This document shows positions 1 through 9,201 of a stretch of 64,000 nt of DNA, one piece after another; within the stretch, counting starts at the first letter, position 1; each line of letters starts with the position of its first letter. The DNA is from Mucilaginibacter sp. dw_454 (GTDB lineage: Bacteria; Bacteroidota; Bacteroidia; Sphingobacteriales; Sphingobacteriaceae), in the NCBI RefSeq assembly GCF_018449775.1, contig NZ_JAAVVB010000004.1, positions 1-64,000 of the forward strand. The letters run 5' to 3'. A program made the position numbers and the translations under genes. The notes under the pieces were generated by a model that saw nothing but the letters and a program-made list of their open reading frames with translations, made no database searches and had not been told where the DNA came from.

Positions 1-55
1 TTTGGTGGTTGCAATCTCAATTTCCAAGTGTTTCCCGTCAATCGCTGGCGGGCTG

Positions 56-86
56 CAAAGGTATCATTCGTTTCGATATCTACCAA
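56..86 (-). promoter_or_regulatory. Leftward promoter (gene-proximal of a tandem pair)
   Basis: On the minus strand, TACCTTTG (56-63) matches the Bacteroidota -7 box TAnnTTTG. A TTG (84-86) lies 20 nt upstream as the -33 element. Just downstream is CCCG...CGGG, a short potential hairpin. It points out of the window to the left, so its gene is not visible. The box match is seen in the sequence. Promoter function is inferred. Confidence 0.6.
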
Positions 87-165
87 GTGTTATTTTACTT
101 TTTTTATATCTATTTTCAACCTTGCAATTTCAAAAAACAACCGCTCTTTCTTCCTGAGCGGGTTG

Positions 166-196
166 CAAATGTAGGAAGAATCTGTCATCCGCCAAA
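166..196 (-). promoter_or_regulatory. Leftward promoter (distal of a tandem pair)
   Basis: The minus strand carries TTTG (193-196), a 19-nt spacer and TACATTTG (166-173), a full match to the Bacteroidota vegetative promoter. After the expected start, a small stem AACC(C)GCTC / GAGCGGTT can form. Two consensus promoters 110 bp apart, each followed by a short GC-rich stem, suggest a strongly expressed gene, possibly a stable-RNA operon, left of the window. I see no gene in 1-309 itself. Confidence 0.65.
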
Positions 197-294
197 GAAA
201 TTCTTCGCTTTTTTCAACAATGTTTATAACGTGCTGAAAAACAAGTATTATAAATCACATCAATAGGCAAACAATAGAGTAATTTTTGATTTCG

Positions 295-302
295 TATATT
301 TG
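295..302 (+). promoter_or_regulatory. -7 box for the rRNA methyltransferase gene
   Basis: TATATTTG matches TAnnTTTG and ends only 7 nt before the ATG at 310. Transcription would start within a few bases of the start codon, giving an almost leaderless mRNA. No good -33 TTTG is present at the usual distance, so this is a partial match. Confidence 0.4.
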
Positions 303-309
303 AAATCAC

Positions 310-1680
310 ATGCAAAACCATCCATTTCCTGCAAATTTCCTGGAATCGTTAGCAGACGAGCCAGGCTTTGATCATAAAAATTTTGTCGAAGTACATCAAA
401 AAAATGATGCACCGACGTCTATTCGTATCAATCCTTTCAAAAAAAATGCGAAAAAAACCGATGAACAAGTGCCCTGGTGCGCCGAAGGTTTTTATTTAGG
501 TACACGACCATCCTTTACTTTCGACCCCTTATTTCACGCGGGAGCCTATTATGTACAGGAGGCATCGTCTATGTTTGTTGATCATATATTAAAACAGATC
601 AAGCCCGATGCGCCAGCGAATATCCTTGACCTATGCGCCGCCCCGGGTGGTAAAAGCACCCTGCTTAATTCGGCCATGACTGCTGATGATTTGCTTGTGG
701 CTAATGAAATTATTAAAACACGGGTGCCCGTGCTTGCCGATAACCTGACCAGATGGGGCACTGCTAATACTATTGTTAGCAACAACGATCCGAGAGACTT
801 TAGCAGGCTAACCAGTTTTTTTGATATCGTTTTGGTTGACGCACCATGTTCTGGCTCCGGAATGTTTCGTAAAGACCCGGATGCGATGGACGAATGGAGC
901 GAGGCAAATGTTAACCTATGTCATCAGCGGCAGGAGCGTATCCTGGCAGACATTTATCCTACCATAAAAGAGGATGGATACCTTATATACAGTACCTGCT
1001 CTTATTCGCGCCAGGAAAATGAGGATATCCTGGATTGGCTATGCAATACTTTTGCCTTGGAGAGCATCCGCATACCTATTAATGCAGCGTGGGGAATTGT
1101 CGAAACGCAATCGCCGGAAAAGAAAGCCTGGGGGTATCGCTTTTATCCGGGTAAGGTTAAGGGCGAGGGTTTGTTTGCATCGGTTTTAGTTAAGCGCGAA
1201 AGCAGCGGCAGCTTTGTATCCTTTAAAAATAATAAGAACCAAAAGGTGCCAATGAATGAGTTGGAACTGATCAAACCTTATATCAAAGATCCATCCGCCT
1301 TTTACTTTTTTAAGGTAAATGATGACTGGATGGCCATTAACCAACAACATAAAGAGAGCCTCAATTTATTGCAACATCACCTGTATATTAAAAAATCGGG
1401 GGTACGGATTGGCAAAATAGCGGGCCGTGATTTGATACCGGATCATGAATTGGCGCTAAGCAATATCGTCAATAAAGATAACGTGGCGCAAACCGAGTTA
1501 GATTATGACCAGGCAATACTTTATCTGCGACGTGAGAACTTGGATATTGATGAAGCAAAAAAAGGCTGGAGTTTGATGAACTTTGAAGGGCAGCCGCTTG
1601 GATGGGCGAAATTATTGCCGAACAGGGTTAATAATTATTACCCGAAGGAGTTAAGGATATTATCACAAGGGCCAAAGTAA
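310..1680 (+). CDS. rRNA cytosine-C5-methyltransferase (RsmB/RsmF, NOL1/NOP2/Sun family)
   Basis: The predicted role is transfer of a methyl group from SAM to C5 of a cytosine in rRNA, in the cytoplasm. The Rossmann SAM site DLCAAPGGKS lies near residue 107. The two catalytic cysteines of the family appear as VDAPCSGSG and YSTCSYS. After the catalytic core, about 160 C-terminal residues resemble the PUA-like extension of RsmF/YebU proteins, including a late FEGQPLGWAKLLPNRVNN stretch. The length of 456 residues suits RsmF better than RsmB. The start fits the family N-terminus and the -7 box just upstream. A 30-bp-arm palindrome follows the stop. Which cytosine is modified cannot be told from the sequence. 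Confidence 0.9.
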   Translation: MQNHPFPANFLESLADEPGFDHKNFVEVHQKNDAPTSIRINPFKKNAKKTDEQVPWCAEGFYLGTRPSFTFDPLFHAGAYYVQEASSMFVDHILKQIKPDAPANILDLCAAPGGKSTLLNSAMTADDLLVANEIIKTRVPVLADNLTRWGTANTIVSNNDPRDFSRLTSFFDIVLVDAPCSGSGMFRKDPDAMDEWSEANVNLCHQRQERILADIYPTIKEDGYLIYSTCSYSRQENEDILDWLCNTFALESIRIPINAAWGIVETQSPEKKAWGYRFYPGKVKGEGLFASVLVKRESSGSFVSFKNNKNQKVPMNELELIKPYIKDPSAFYFFKVNDDWMAINQQHKESLNLLQHHLYIKKSGVRIGKIAGRDLIPDHELALSNIVNKDNVAQTELDYDQAILYLRRENLDIDEAKKGWSLMNFEGQPLGWAKLLPNRVNNYYPKELRILSQGPK

Positions 1681-1690
1681 TCCCGACCCC

Positions 1691-1772
1691 TTTGTCATTC
1701 TGAGCATAGCGAAGAATCTGCGCGCGTTCGATAACCTGTCGGCAGATTCTTCGCCATGCTCAGAATGACAAA
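1691..1772. repeat. REP-like palindrome, TCATTCTGAG type
   Basis: Left arm 1691-1720 and right arm 1743-1772 are 30 bp each and complementary with one mismatch, around a 22-nt loop. The arm begins TTTGTCATTCTGAGCATAGC. It lies just after the rRNA methyltransferase stop and could also act as a transcript-end hairpin. It belongs with the other intergenic palindromes of this window. Confidence 0.85.
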
Positions 1773-1800
1773 CTATTTATACTAATCTCTCCAAACCTTA

Positions 1801-1847
1801 TACTATATAATACTGTTAAAAAAACAAACAGTATATATAATATAGTA
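1801..1847 (+). promoter_or_regulatory. AT-rich inverted repeat at the GH130 start
   Basis: TACTATATAATACTGT and the complementary ACAGTATATATAATATAGTA, which runs into the first base of the ATG at 1847, can form a hairpin around an A-rich loop, with a 4-nt bulge in one arm. If transcribed it would hide the start region of the phosphorylase mRNA. As DNA it could be an operator. The function is unknown. Confidence 0.4.
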
Positions 1848-2917
1848 TGAAAGACATTGCCCGGCGTTTTCCTGAAAATCCATTGTTATCTCCCATTGAT
1901 TTAAAATGCAGCGAAGACGGCCTGCAGATAATCTGTTTATTGAACCCTGGCGTTTTTACTTTTGAGGGAAAGACCTGGCTCATCGTTCGTGTGGCTGAGA
2001 ATGCTGTGCAAAAGGAAGGATCTATATTCTTCCCGGTGTTGAATGAATTGGGTAAGACCGAGATCATGGAACTACCATCAGAACACCCTGAGCTGATCAC
2101 CACCGATCCTCGGGTAATTCGTTATATGGGATTAGATTACCTAACCACCCTATCGCACCTGCGTTTGTTGAGTAGCGACGACGGTGTTCATTTTTATGAA
2201 CCAGAAGGTTACCCAGCCTTGTTTGGCATTGGCGCTTCTCAAGCTTTTGGCATTGAGGATTGCCGGGTGACATTATTAGAAGGGCAATACCATTTAACGT
2301 TCACCGCAGTTTCGGGCAGTGGTGTAGGCGTGGGCATGCGTACCACCACCGACTGGAAAACTTTTAAAAACCACGGCATGATCTTGCCCCCACATAATAA
2401 AGACTGCGCTATTTTTGAGGAAAAGATAAATGGAATGTATTACTGCCTGCACCGCCCAAGCAGCGTTGATATCGGCGGTAACTTTATCTGGCTGGCCGAG
2501 TCGCCGGATGGTGAGCATTGGGGCAATCATAAATGTATAGTTAAAACCCGCAAGGATAATTGGGATTGTGAACGCGTTGGGGCAGGTGCCGCACCGATTA
2601 AAACAAAAAAAGGCTGGCTGGAAATATATCATGGTGCTAATAAAGAACATCAGTATTGCCTGGGCGCTTTTTTACTCGATTTAAATGACCCGTCAAAAGT
2701 ATTGGCCCGTACGGATGCGCCAATTATGAAACCTACTGAGCCGTATGAGTTAAGCGGATTTTTCGGCAACGTGGTATTTACCAATGGCCATATTGTAGAT
2801 GGTGATACTATTACTATATATTATGGTGCTTCAGATGAGTTTGTTTGCGGGGCGAAGTTCTCTGTTAAGGAGATATTGGCGGCATTGGGGGGTATAAATT
2901 TGAGCGCTTTCAAATAG
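1847..2917 (+). CDS. GH130 family beta-mannoside phosphorylase
   Basis: Glycoside hydrolase family 130 enzymes phosphorolyse beta-1,2- or beta-1,4-mannosides to mannose-1-phosphate. The five-bladed propeller signature is visible: GIEDCRV around residues 135-141 (the family usually has ED-x-R), HRPSS, the W-E/D-x-E-R type motif WDCERVGAG, and EIYHGA. The length of 356 residues is normal. There is no signal peptide, so it acts in the cytoplasm on imported oligosaccharide. No transporter or mannanase lies next to it, so the exact substrate is open. It converges with trhO across a shared terminator. Confidence 0.88.
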   Translation: MKDIARRFPENPLLSPIDLKCSEDGLQIICLLNPGVFTFEGKTWLIVRVAENAVQKEGSIFFPVLNELGKTEIMELPSEHPELITTDPRVIRYMGLDYLTTLSHLRLLSSDDGVHFYEPEGYPALFGIGASQAFGIEDCRVTLLEGQYHLTFTAVSGSGVGVGMRTTTDWKTFKNHGMILPPHNKDCAIFEEKINGMYYCLHRPSSVDIGGNFIWLAESPDGEHWGNHKCIVKTRKDNWDCERVGAGAAPIKTKKGWLEIYHGANKEHQYCLGAFLLDLNDPSKVLARTDAPIMKPTEPYELSGFFGNVVFTNGHIVDGDTITIYYGASDEFVCGAKFSVKEILAALGGINLSAFK

Positions 2918-2951
2918 AGTCTTCGTTATTCTACTATTATATAAAATAAAC

Positions 2952-3028
2952 TGTCATTGCGAGGAGGAACGACGAAGCAATCGCAAGGATGCAATGTTCG
3001 CGATTGCCGCGCTCCGCTCGCAATGACA
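2952..3028. repeat. REP-like palindrome, TCATTGCGAG type
   Basis: TGTCATTGCGAGGAGGAACG on the left and GCGATTGCCGCGCTCC...CAATGACA on the right form an imperfect hairpin with a roughly 15-nt loop. The same family recurs at 7960, 8036, 21355 and 55143. Confidence 0.85.
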
Positions 3029-3031
3029 ATC

Positions 3032-3069
3032 AAAAAAAGAGGCTGCCCAATCAGGCAGCCTCTTTTTTT
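3032..3069. terminator. Bidirectional intrinsic terminator between GH130 and trhO
   Basis: AAAAAAAGAGGCTGCC, a 6-nt loop and its exact complement ending in TTTTTTT. The A-run and T-run make it work for both converging genes. It ends 3 bp from the trhO stop. Confidence 0.92.
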
Positions 3070-3072
3070 AAG

Positions 3073-4017
3073 CTAAATTACTTTTTCCTTTTTATTTACC
3101 GGCTGTGGTACCTTAACATAATAACCCGTACCATCGTAAACTCGCTTGCGCGGATGTTCTTTGCAAGCGTCGCTGCAGCAACCTTCCATAGCTGTGCCGC
3201 ATTCGTCACACTGCGTAAAGTGCTCGTTGCACTCAGGGTTAGCGCAGTTGATCATTTTTTCGGTAACCTTGCCGCAATTGTAGCAGGTTGATATGGCTAC
3301 CGGGTTAATGGTATTGACCTCCACCGCAAGGCGATTGTCGAACACATAACATTTGCCTTCAAAATCCTCGCCGCCGGCTTCTTTACCGTATTTTATAATA
3401 CCGCCGTGCAACTGGTATACATCGGTAAAACCTTCGTGTAGTAACAGGGCCGATGCTTTTTCGCATTTGATGCCACCGGTACAGTAGGTAATAATCTTTT
3501 TGTCTTTGTATTGCGCCAGCTCATTGATCATATCCGGGAAATCGCGGAAGTTTTCAATATCTAACGTGATAGCCTTTTTAAATTTGCCCAGATTATGCTC
3601 GTAGTTTGAACGTACGTCTAAAATGATTACGTCCTCCTCATCCTTCATCTCCAAAAAATCTTTTGGTTCCAGATGGATGCCGGTTTTTTGTTGGGGATTG
3701 ATGATGTTAGGGTCGCGCAGGCCGGAGTGAACGATCTCGTCCTTGTAACGCACATGCATTTTCACAAACGATGGCGTATCTACCTCATCGACTTTAAAAT
3801 CAATTGAAGCAAAACGCGGATCGGCATGCACGACATCCATATAGGTTTTACAGGATTCTGCAGAACCGGAAACTGTACCGTTTAAACCCTCAGTGGCCAC
3901 AATAATGCGCCCGGTTAAATTAAGTGACTTGCAAAATTTTAAATGATCGGCAGCAAATTGCTCCGCATCGGCTATTGTCGAATAACAATAGTATAATAGT
4001 GTATTGTATTGTGCCAT
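3073..4017 (-). CDS. trhO: tRNA uridine(34) hydroxylase / rhodanese-like protein TrhO
   Basis: TrhO (formerly YceA, UPF0176) makes 5-hydroxyuridine at the wobble position of some tRNAs in an oxygen-dependent way. The protein has the N-terminal acylphosphatase-like UPF0176 domain (about 1-95), a rhodanese domain with the active loop CTGGIKC (Cys179), and a Cys-rich tail (CYNCGK, CANPEC, CDECG) that probably binds zinc. I chose the start MAQYNTLLYY at 4017. The open frame runs 32 codons further upstream, but that stretch is unlike the family. The resulting 314 residues fit TrhO. Confidence 0.9.
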   Translation of the reverse strand: MAQYNTLLYYCYSTIADAEQFAADHLKFCKSLNLTGRIIVATEGLNGTVSGSAESCKTYMDVVHADPRFASIDFKVDEVDTPSFVKMHVRYKDEIVHSGLRDPNIINPQQKTGIHLEPKDFLEMKDEEDVIILDVRSNYEHNLGKFKKAITLDIENFRDFPDMINELAQYKDKKIITYCTGGIKCEKASALLLHEGFTDVYQLHGGIIKYGKEAGGEDFEGKCYVFDNRLAVEVNTINPVAISTCYNCGKVTEKMINCANPECNEHFTQCDECGTAMEGCCSDACKEHPRKRVYDGTGYYVKVPQPVNKKEKVI

Positions 4018-4145
4018 AAAATCATTGATGCCGCTGCAAACGGTGTTAAATGAAGGGCAAAGATAGGGTTTTGAGCTGAAAGCTGAAAGTCTAAAGCTAA
4101 TCTGCGCTATCAAAAGCTTTATGCATTTAGCTTTCGCCTTTAGGC

Positions 4146-6635
4146 TTACCTGATACCATAAAATATCCTGATCCCCTGTATGTATTTCTTGTCGCCGGCA
4201 TAAGATACACCATAGTCAACACGGAAGATAAAGCGCTGCAGGCCCACATAAAATTCGCGGTAATCTTTATTGTTTTTCTCCGTCAGGTAGTTGGCGCCGA
4301 TAATTTCTTCTAGTTTTAGTTTACGCATAAAACCGATATTATTTAACAGCGTGCCCGCGAAATTGTGCTGGTAATGCGCTTCCAGGTAAGCGCTGTTGGC
4401 GCTAAACTGGTAAAATGGCAAGAAGTGAAAACTGCCCACATAGGTTGGGTCGAAGGTGGTACCCTGGTTACCCAAAAAGTGGTTATAATCCATAAAGTAC
4501 AAGTTCTTTTTGGTAAAGAAATCACCGGCCGAGAGTTTGAACGAAGAATAGCCCATCAACCCTACTCGTATTTTATCCTGTGATAAGTCTATCGATCCAA
4601 AATCATAATTAGCATCAGACCCAAAAACACCCGGGATAGCCTTACGATAATTAACCGTTAGCACCGGATAAGCCGATGGCAAGTAGATCTTCCCGGTTGG
4701 CCGGGTGATGTATTGCTGATCGAACGTAAATTTAACGGAGGTAGTTAGCGTCAATGCCTGATTTTGCGGGAACAGCTCTGAACGATCGGTTGCCGGTACG
4801 CTATCAGGCGCCAGCGGGTTGTTGGAGGTAAAAGTCCGCTTTGATGATTTGAAAATGTGTGCGTACGAGTTATTATAAAGTTGGGTACGATTAGCGTATG
4901 AGAGCGATGCTTTGAATAGCACACCATTGGCCAGTTCGCGCATAAAACCAACATCGCCAAATTCTGAGCGGTAATATTTTACGTAGTTATTATTACTCAA
5001 GAGCGTACTTAGCGTATTGAAATATAGCGAGCGTGTACCAACATTATTCAGGTCTAATATATCGTTACCAAAATCCAGGAAGAAACGCCCTTCGTTAAAC
5101 GGATCATACTTATAATAAGAATGTATGTTGGCGCTAAATAATTTATCGGATACACCATATCGTAAGTTCGGTGTAACACTTAAAGTTTTAAAGTCGTCGG
5201 AAGTTGTAGATAAGCGTGCTTTTAAGTTCAAACCAACGCCTTCAACCGTATTATAAAACAGCGTTTGGTTAAATGGAAAAACATAAAGCGAATCTTTTCT
5301 ATCCCTGCTGGTCATGGTAAAACCAAATATGGTATATGGAATGATTAACACCCTGTTTTTGCTTTTTTGCAGCGAATCAAGGTAAGGCTTGGTTTTTTGC
5401 AGACGGGCTATGCTATCCTTTTTCTGATAGTCGCGCGTCTCTTGCAAAGTCAATGGTACCGGGCGGCTTTTAAACCAATAATCGGCATTCTTTAAACTGG
5501 CAGCAGTGTCCAAACGCATAATCTCGCCGTTGAAGAAATGCGGCGGATAGGTTACGTTAAACTTATAATTATTATATATACTGATATAGTATCCTTCAAA
5601 TTTAAAACCCAGCACATCGCCATTATAATCGTACTGAACAGAAGCCGGCATCCAGGTGCTATCTGCAACCGGGATATATTGCTGGCTAATTTTCATGGTA
5701 TCAACCAAATTCAGGCGATTTATTTTATTGGTGAGTTGCAGATCGACACTGTAAATGCGCCAGTCGCGCTCTAAAATATAGATATAACCTTCAAAGCTAT
5801 ATTCACCATCGCCACGAGGCGTTAGCTTAATCTTATCTATAGTTCGGCCGTTTTCTACTGTCGTACCTTCTAAATGAAATCTATAATAGCTAAAAGCGTT
5901 CTTCGCGACCGGCGATACAAAAGCATGGCTGCTCAGTCCCTGTATCGTGAATAAATTCTCATAGAAATTGGCTTGCAGATCTGACGCCTTATTATAGCTA
6001 AACGTTGGCGAAATACCCGCTACACGGGATGAAAGTGTTATCTCTTTCTTTTTATCGGGACGTTGGTAACTAAAATCAGATATCGATTCTGACTGGTATA
6101 AAATCCCCCGGCCGTTGCTGTCCAGATCAAGCACTTTTGATACGCCGTTGGTTAGCAGTTTCTTTGGTGCGCTGGTTAATTTCTGCACACCTTTAACATA
6201 TACTGCGCACGAATAGGAATTGATCTGGTTCAAATAAAACTCTCGTTTAGCAATAACCTTACGCATAATCATGGAGGCAGCGGTGTCGCGGTTACGCTTA
6301 TCGACAACATTTACCGTTTTAAGCTGAAAGATCTCATCCTGTAGTTGGACATTATGTAGTATTGCCCCATCGGTGATAGTAATATGGTCGATGTGTTCCT
6401 GATAGCCCACATAGCGGTAAATAACATCGTATTCGCCGGCACTTAGGTTAAATTTGTAAACACCCTGCTCGTTAGTGGTGGTTCCATAAGTACTGTTTCG
6501 GATATAGACTGATACGAACGAAATTGGCGCGCCCTTGCTATCAGTAACATGGCCCGATAATATATACTGTTGTGCCGACGCCTTAAAGACAAAAGCGTTG
6601 AGTGATAATAAGACTAATAGTAAATATCTTTTCAT
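4146..6635 (-). CDS. DUF5686 outer-membrane protein with CarboxypepD_reg domain
   Basis: A signal peptide (about 1-22, ending ASAQ) is followed by a carboxypeptidase-regulatory-like beta-sandwich (YILSGHVTDSKGAPISF onward, to about 105). The rest is the long DUF5686 region, whose C-terminal half is rich in alternating aromatic strands and ends in aromatic/Arg (FYGIR), as expected for an outer-membrane barrel. No function is established for the family. The start was placed at MKRYLLL (6635), because a four-codon extension would break the signal peptide pattern. It sits alone between trhO and kbl. A paralogue of the same architecture lies at 60234-62771. Confidence 0.82.
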   Translation of the reverse strand: MKRYLLLVLLSLNAFVFKASAQQYILSGHVTDSKGAPISFVSVYIRNSTYGTTTNEQGVYKFNLSAGEYDVIYRYVGYQEHIDHITITDGAILHNVQLQDEIFQLKTVNVVDKRNRDTAASMIMRKVIAKREFYLNQINSYSCAVYVKGVQKLTSAPKKLLTNGVSKVLDLDSNGRGILYQSESISDFSYQRPDKKKEITLSSRVAGISPTFSYNKASDLQANFYENLFTIQGLSSHAFVSPVAKNAFSYYRFHLEGTTVENGRTIDKIKLTPRGDGEYSFEGYIYILERDWRIYSVDLQLTNKINRLNLVDTMKISQQYIPVADSTWMPASVQYDYNGDVLGFKFEGYYISIYNNYKFNVTYPPHFFNGEIMRLDTAASLKNADYWFKSRPVPLTLQETRDYQKKDSIARLQKTKPYLDSLQKSKNRVLIIPYTIFGFTMTSRDRKDSLYVFPFNQTLFYNTVEGVGLNLKARLSTTSDDFKTLSVTPNLRYGVSDKLFSANIHSYYKYDPFNEGRFFLDFGNDILDLNNVGTRSLYFNTLSTLLSNNNYVKYYRSEFGDVGFMRELANGVLFKASLSYANRTQLYNNSYAHIFKSSKRTFTSNNPLAPDSVPATDRSELFPQNQALTLTTSVKFTFDQQYITRPTGKIYLPSAYPVLTVNYRKAIPGVFGSDANYDFGSIDLSQDKIRVGLMGYSSFKLSAGDFFTKKNLYFMDYNHFLGNQGTTFDPTYVGSFHFLPFYQFSANSAYLEAHYQHNFAGTLLNNIGFMRKLKLEEIIGANYLTEKNNKDYREFYVGLQRFIFRVDYGVSYAGDKKYIQGIRIFYGIR

Positions 6636-6708
6636 GTAGTTCCACAAATAATGTTTTTAGCGCCTAAATGTTTGAGCAAACACATATTATTATTTAAAAC
6701 GCAGGCGC

Positions 6709-6742
6709 TTTGAAGCTAAATGCCCATTAATGCTTAGTTTTG
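6709..6742 (+). promoter_or_regulatory. Promoter of kbl
   Basis: TTTG (6709-6712), a 22-nt spacer and TAGTTTTG (6735-6742) match the Bacteroidota promoter. The predicted transcript start is near 6747, downstream of a possible TTG start at 6740 and upstream of the ATG at 6761. It therefore decides the kbl start. Confidence 0.6.
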
Positions 6743-6760
6743 CAAAAATTAACTGTAAAC

Positions 6761-7951
6761 ATGTATAACACACTACAACCGGTTTTGCAACAAGAGCTTG
6801 CAGGTATTGAAGAAGCAGGCCTATTTAAAAAAGAACGCATTATTACCTCGCCGCAGGGTGCGGACATTACCGTGCAGGGCGGCAAAGAAGTTATAAACTT
6901 TTGTGCCAATAACTACCTTGGTCTTTCGGGCGATAAAAGGGTAATTGAAGCTGCTAAAAATGCAATGGATACGCATGGCTACGGCTTGTCGTCTGTTCGT
7001 TTTATTTGTGGTACGCAGGATATCCATAAAGAATTGGAGAAAAAGATTGCCGATTTTTTAGGCACCGAGGATACTATATTATATGCAGCAGCTTTCGATG
7101 CCAACGGTGGCGTGTTTGAACCATTGTTTGATGCACAGGATGCGATCATATCTGACGAGTTGAATCACGCTTCTATCATCGACGGTGTGCGTTTGTGTAA
7201 AGCACAACGTTATCGTTATAAACATGATGACATGGCCGACCTGGAAGCCAAGCTACAGGAAACTGCCGGTTTACGTCACCGTATAATTGTTACCGATGGC
7301 GCGTTCTCTATGGACGGCACCATTGCCCAACTGGATAAGATCTGCGCTTTGGCCGACAAATACAACGCTTTGGTGATGATTGACGAAAGTCACTGCTCTG
7401 GCTTTATGGGTAAAACCGGTCGTGGTACGCATGAGCATCATGGTGTAATGGGTAAGATCGATATCATTACCGGCACCTTGGGTAAAGCTTTAGGCGGTGC
7501 GTCTGGTGGTTTTACTTCTGGTCGTAAAGAAATTATTGATATGCTGCGTCAGCGTTCAAGACCGTATTTATTCTCGAACACCCTGGCTCCTGCTATTACC
7601 GGCGCTTCGATTGCGGTTTTGGATATGTTGAGCGAGACTACACAACTGCGCGATAAATTGGAAAGTAATACTCAATATTTCCGCAAAGCGATGACCGATG
7701 CGGGTTTTGATATTAAGGCAGGTGTGCATCCTATCGTCCCAGTGATGTTGTACGATGCTAAACTGGCGCAAGAGTTTGCTGCCAAAATGCTGGACGAAGG
7801 CATTTATGTAATCGGGTTTTACTACCCGGTGGTTCCGCAAGGTAAAGCGCGTATCCGTGTTCAAATTTCTGCTGCGCATGATAAGCAACATTTGGATAAA
7901 GCCATTGCTGCATTTACTAAGGTTGGTAAAGAGTTGGCAGTGATAAAATAA
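6761..7951 (+). CDS. kbl: Glycine C-acetyltransferase (2-amino-3-ketobutyrate CoA ligase)
   Basis: This is a PLP enzyme of threonine breakdown that cleaves 2-amino-3-oxobutyrate with CoA to glycine and acetyl-CoA in the cytoplasm. The alpha-oxoamine synthase fold is clear: [11 protein letters not shown] near the N-terminus, SHCSGFMG, and the PLP lysine in [10 protein letters not shown] (Lys242). The length of 396 residues matches E. coli Kbl. [13 protein letters not shown] at 6761 was chosen over a TTG seven codons upstream because the promoter -7 box overlaps that TTG. No threonine dehydrogenase is adjacent. Confidence 0.93.
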   Translation: MYNTLQPVLQQELAGIEEAGLFKKERIITSPQGADITVQGGKEVINFCANNYLGLSGDKRVIEAAKNAMDTHGYGLSSVRFICGTQDIHKELEKKIADFLGTEDTILYAAAFDANGGVFEPLFDAQDAIISDELNHASIIDGVRLCKAQRYRYKHDDMADLEAKLQETAGLRHRIIVTDGAFSMDGTIAQLDKICALADKYNALVMIDESHCSGFMGKTGRGTHEHHGVMGKIDIITGTLGKALGGASGGFTSGRKEIIDMLRQRSRPYLFSNTLAPAITGASIAVLDMLSETTQLRDKLESNTQYFRKAMTDAGFDIKAGVHPIVPVMLYDAKLAQEFAAKMLDEGIYVIGFYYPVVPQGKARIRVQISAAHDKQHLDKAIAAFTKVGKELAVIK

Positions 7952-7959
7952 TACCCGGA

Positions 7960-8029
7960 TGTCACTGTGAGAAACGAATCTATCTATCTGATATAGTTCG
8001 CGATTGCCGCGCTATCGCGCGCAATGACA
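7960..8029. repeat. REP-like palindrome, degenerate TCATTGCGAG type
   Basis: TGTCACTGTGAG on the left pairs with a right arm ending GCGCGCAATGACA. The left arm has decayed. It is followed within 10 bp by a second copy. Confidence 0.6.
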
Positions 8030-8035
8030 TTCGGT

Positions 8036-8098
8036 TTGTCATTGCGAGGGCCGAAGCAATCGCACGCTGTAAAATTCGCGATTCTGGTGCAATGACAA
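8036..8098. repeat. REP-like palindrome, TCATTGCGAG type
   Basis: TTGTCATTGCGAGGGCCGAA on the left and GCGATTCTGGTGCAATGACA on the right form the second of two adjacent copies between kbl and pheS. The pair could end the kbl transcript. Confidence 0.7.
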
Positions 8099-8105
8099 AA
8101 TATAT

Positions 8106-8113
8106 TAAATTTG
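8106..8113 (+). promoter_or_regulatory. -7 box for pheS
   Basis: TAAATTTG matches TAnnTTTG. A transcript start near 8118 would leave a 5' leader of about 45 nt before the ATG at 8162. It overlaps an alternative TTG start at 8111, which is therefore unlikely. No clear -33 box. Confidence 0.5.
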
Positions 8114-8161
8114 CCACTCGTTCATTTTAAAGATGGATGGCACAAAAGGAAACTTAATACA

Positions 8162-9196
8162 ATGCAAGAACAAATAGATCAATATACCGCCGAAATTAAC
8201 GCTTTTTCGCCTGCTAACGCAGATGAACTGGAAACCTTCAGAATTAAATTTTTAGGTACCAAGGGAATCATCAAAGATCTTTTTGAGCAATTTAAAACTG
8301 TTGGCCCTGAAGAGAAACGCACCTTTGGTAAAGTCTTGAATCAGTTTAAACAACTGGCCGAAGCAAAGTATAATGATCTGAAAGAGAATTTCAGCACCGA
8401 TCAGGGTTCGCAAAAATCTGATCTGGATTTGACCTTGCCGGGCGATAATTTTCAGGTGGGTTCACGTCACCCATTATCATTGGTGCGTAATGAGATCATC
8501 GATATATTTAAACGCCTGGGTTTTGTTGTTGCCGAAGGACCGGAAATCGAAGACGATTGGCATAACTTCTCGGCCCTGAATTTCCCTGAGGAACACCCGG
8601 CCCGCGATATGCAGGATACCTTCTTTATCAAAAAGAACAATGGCAAAGACGACATCGCTTTGCGCACCCATACATCATCGGTACAGGTGCGTATGATGGA
8701 GAATGGCAAACCGCCGTTCCGCGCTATAATGCCGGGTCGCGTTTATCGTAACGAGGCTATCTCTGCACGTGCGCATTGTTTCTTCCACCAGGTAGAAGGT
8801 TTATATATCGACGAGAATGTTTCCTTTGCCGATTTGAAACAAACACTGTATCACTTCGTTCAAGAATTATATGGCGAGGGCACGCAAGTTCGCTTCCGTC
8901 CATCTTACTTCCCGTTTACTGAGCCATCTGCAGAGATGGATGTATCATGTACTATTTGTAAAGGCGCAGGTTGCAATATGTGTAAATACAGCGGTTGGGT
9001 AGAGATATTAGGTTGCGGTATGGTTGACCCGAACGTTTTAGAGAACTGCGGCATCGACAGTAAGAAATTTACCGGCTTTGCGTTTGGTATGGGTATGGAA
9101 CGTATTGCCAACTTAAAATATGTGATACGTGATCTGCGTTTATTTAGTGAAAACGACGAACGTTTCCTGAAACAGTTCCAAACTGAAATTATATAA
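8162..9196 (+). CDS. pheS: Phenylalanyl-tRNA synthetase alpha subunit
   Basis: Class II aminoacyl-tRNA synthetase subunit that charges tRNA-Phe as an alpha2-beta2 enzyme with PheT. It has an N-terminal coiled coil (about 1-85), motif 1 around VAEGPEIEDDW, the RTHTSSVQ stretch, motif 2 (PGRVYRNEAISARAHCFFHQ) and motif 3 (GFAFGMGMERIANLKY). Four cysteines in CTICKGAGCNMC near the phenylalanine pocket resemble a small zinc-binding insertion seen in several phyla. The start is the ATG at 8162 (MQEQIDQY). The length of 344 residues is typical. pheT is not in the window. Two small genes follow at 5-bp spacing, so they probably share this transcript. Confidence 0.96.
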   Translation: MQEQIDQYTAEINAFSPANADELETFRIKFLGTKGIIKDLFEQFKTVGPEEKRTFGKVLNQFKQLAEAKYNDLKENFSTDQGSQKSDLDLTLPGDNFQVGSRHPLSLVRNEIIDIFKRLGFVVAEGPEIEDDWHNFSALNFPEEHPARDMQDTFFIKKNNGKDDIALRTHTSSVQVRMMENGKPPFRAIMPGRVYRNEAISARAHCFFHQVEGLYIDENVSFADLKQTLYHFVQELYGEGTQVRFRPSYFPFTEPSAEMDVSCTICKGAGCNMCKYSGWVEILGCGMVDPNVLENCGIDSKKFTGFAFGMGMERIANLKYVIRDLRLFSENDERFLKQFQTEII

Positions 9197-9201
9197 AAAC
9201 G

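Noticed and set aside
1691..8098. CRISPR-like array suspected from repeated TCATTGCGAG sequences
   Set aside because: The copies are isolated palindromes in separate spacers, without regular spacing or unique spacers. No cas genes are present.
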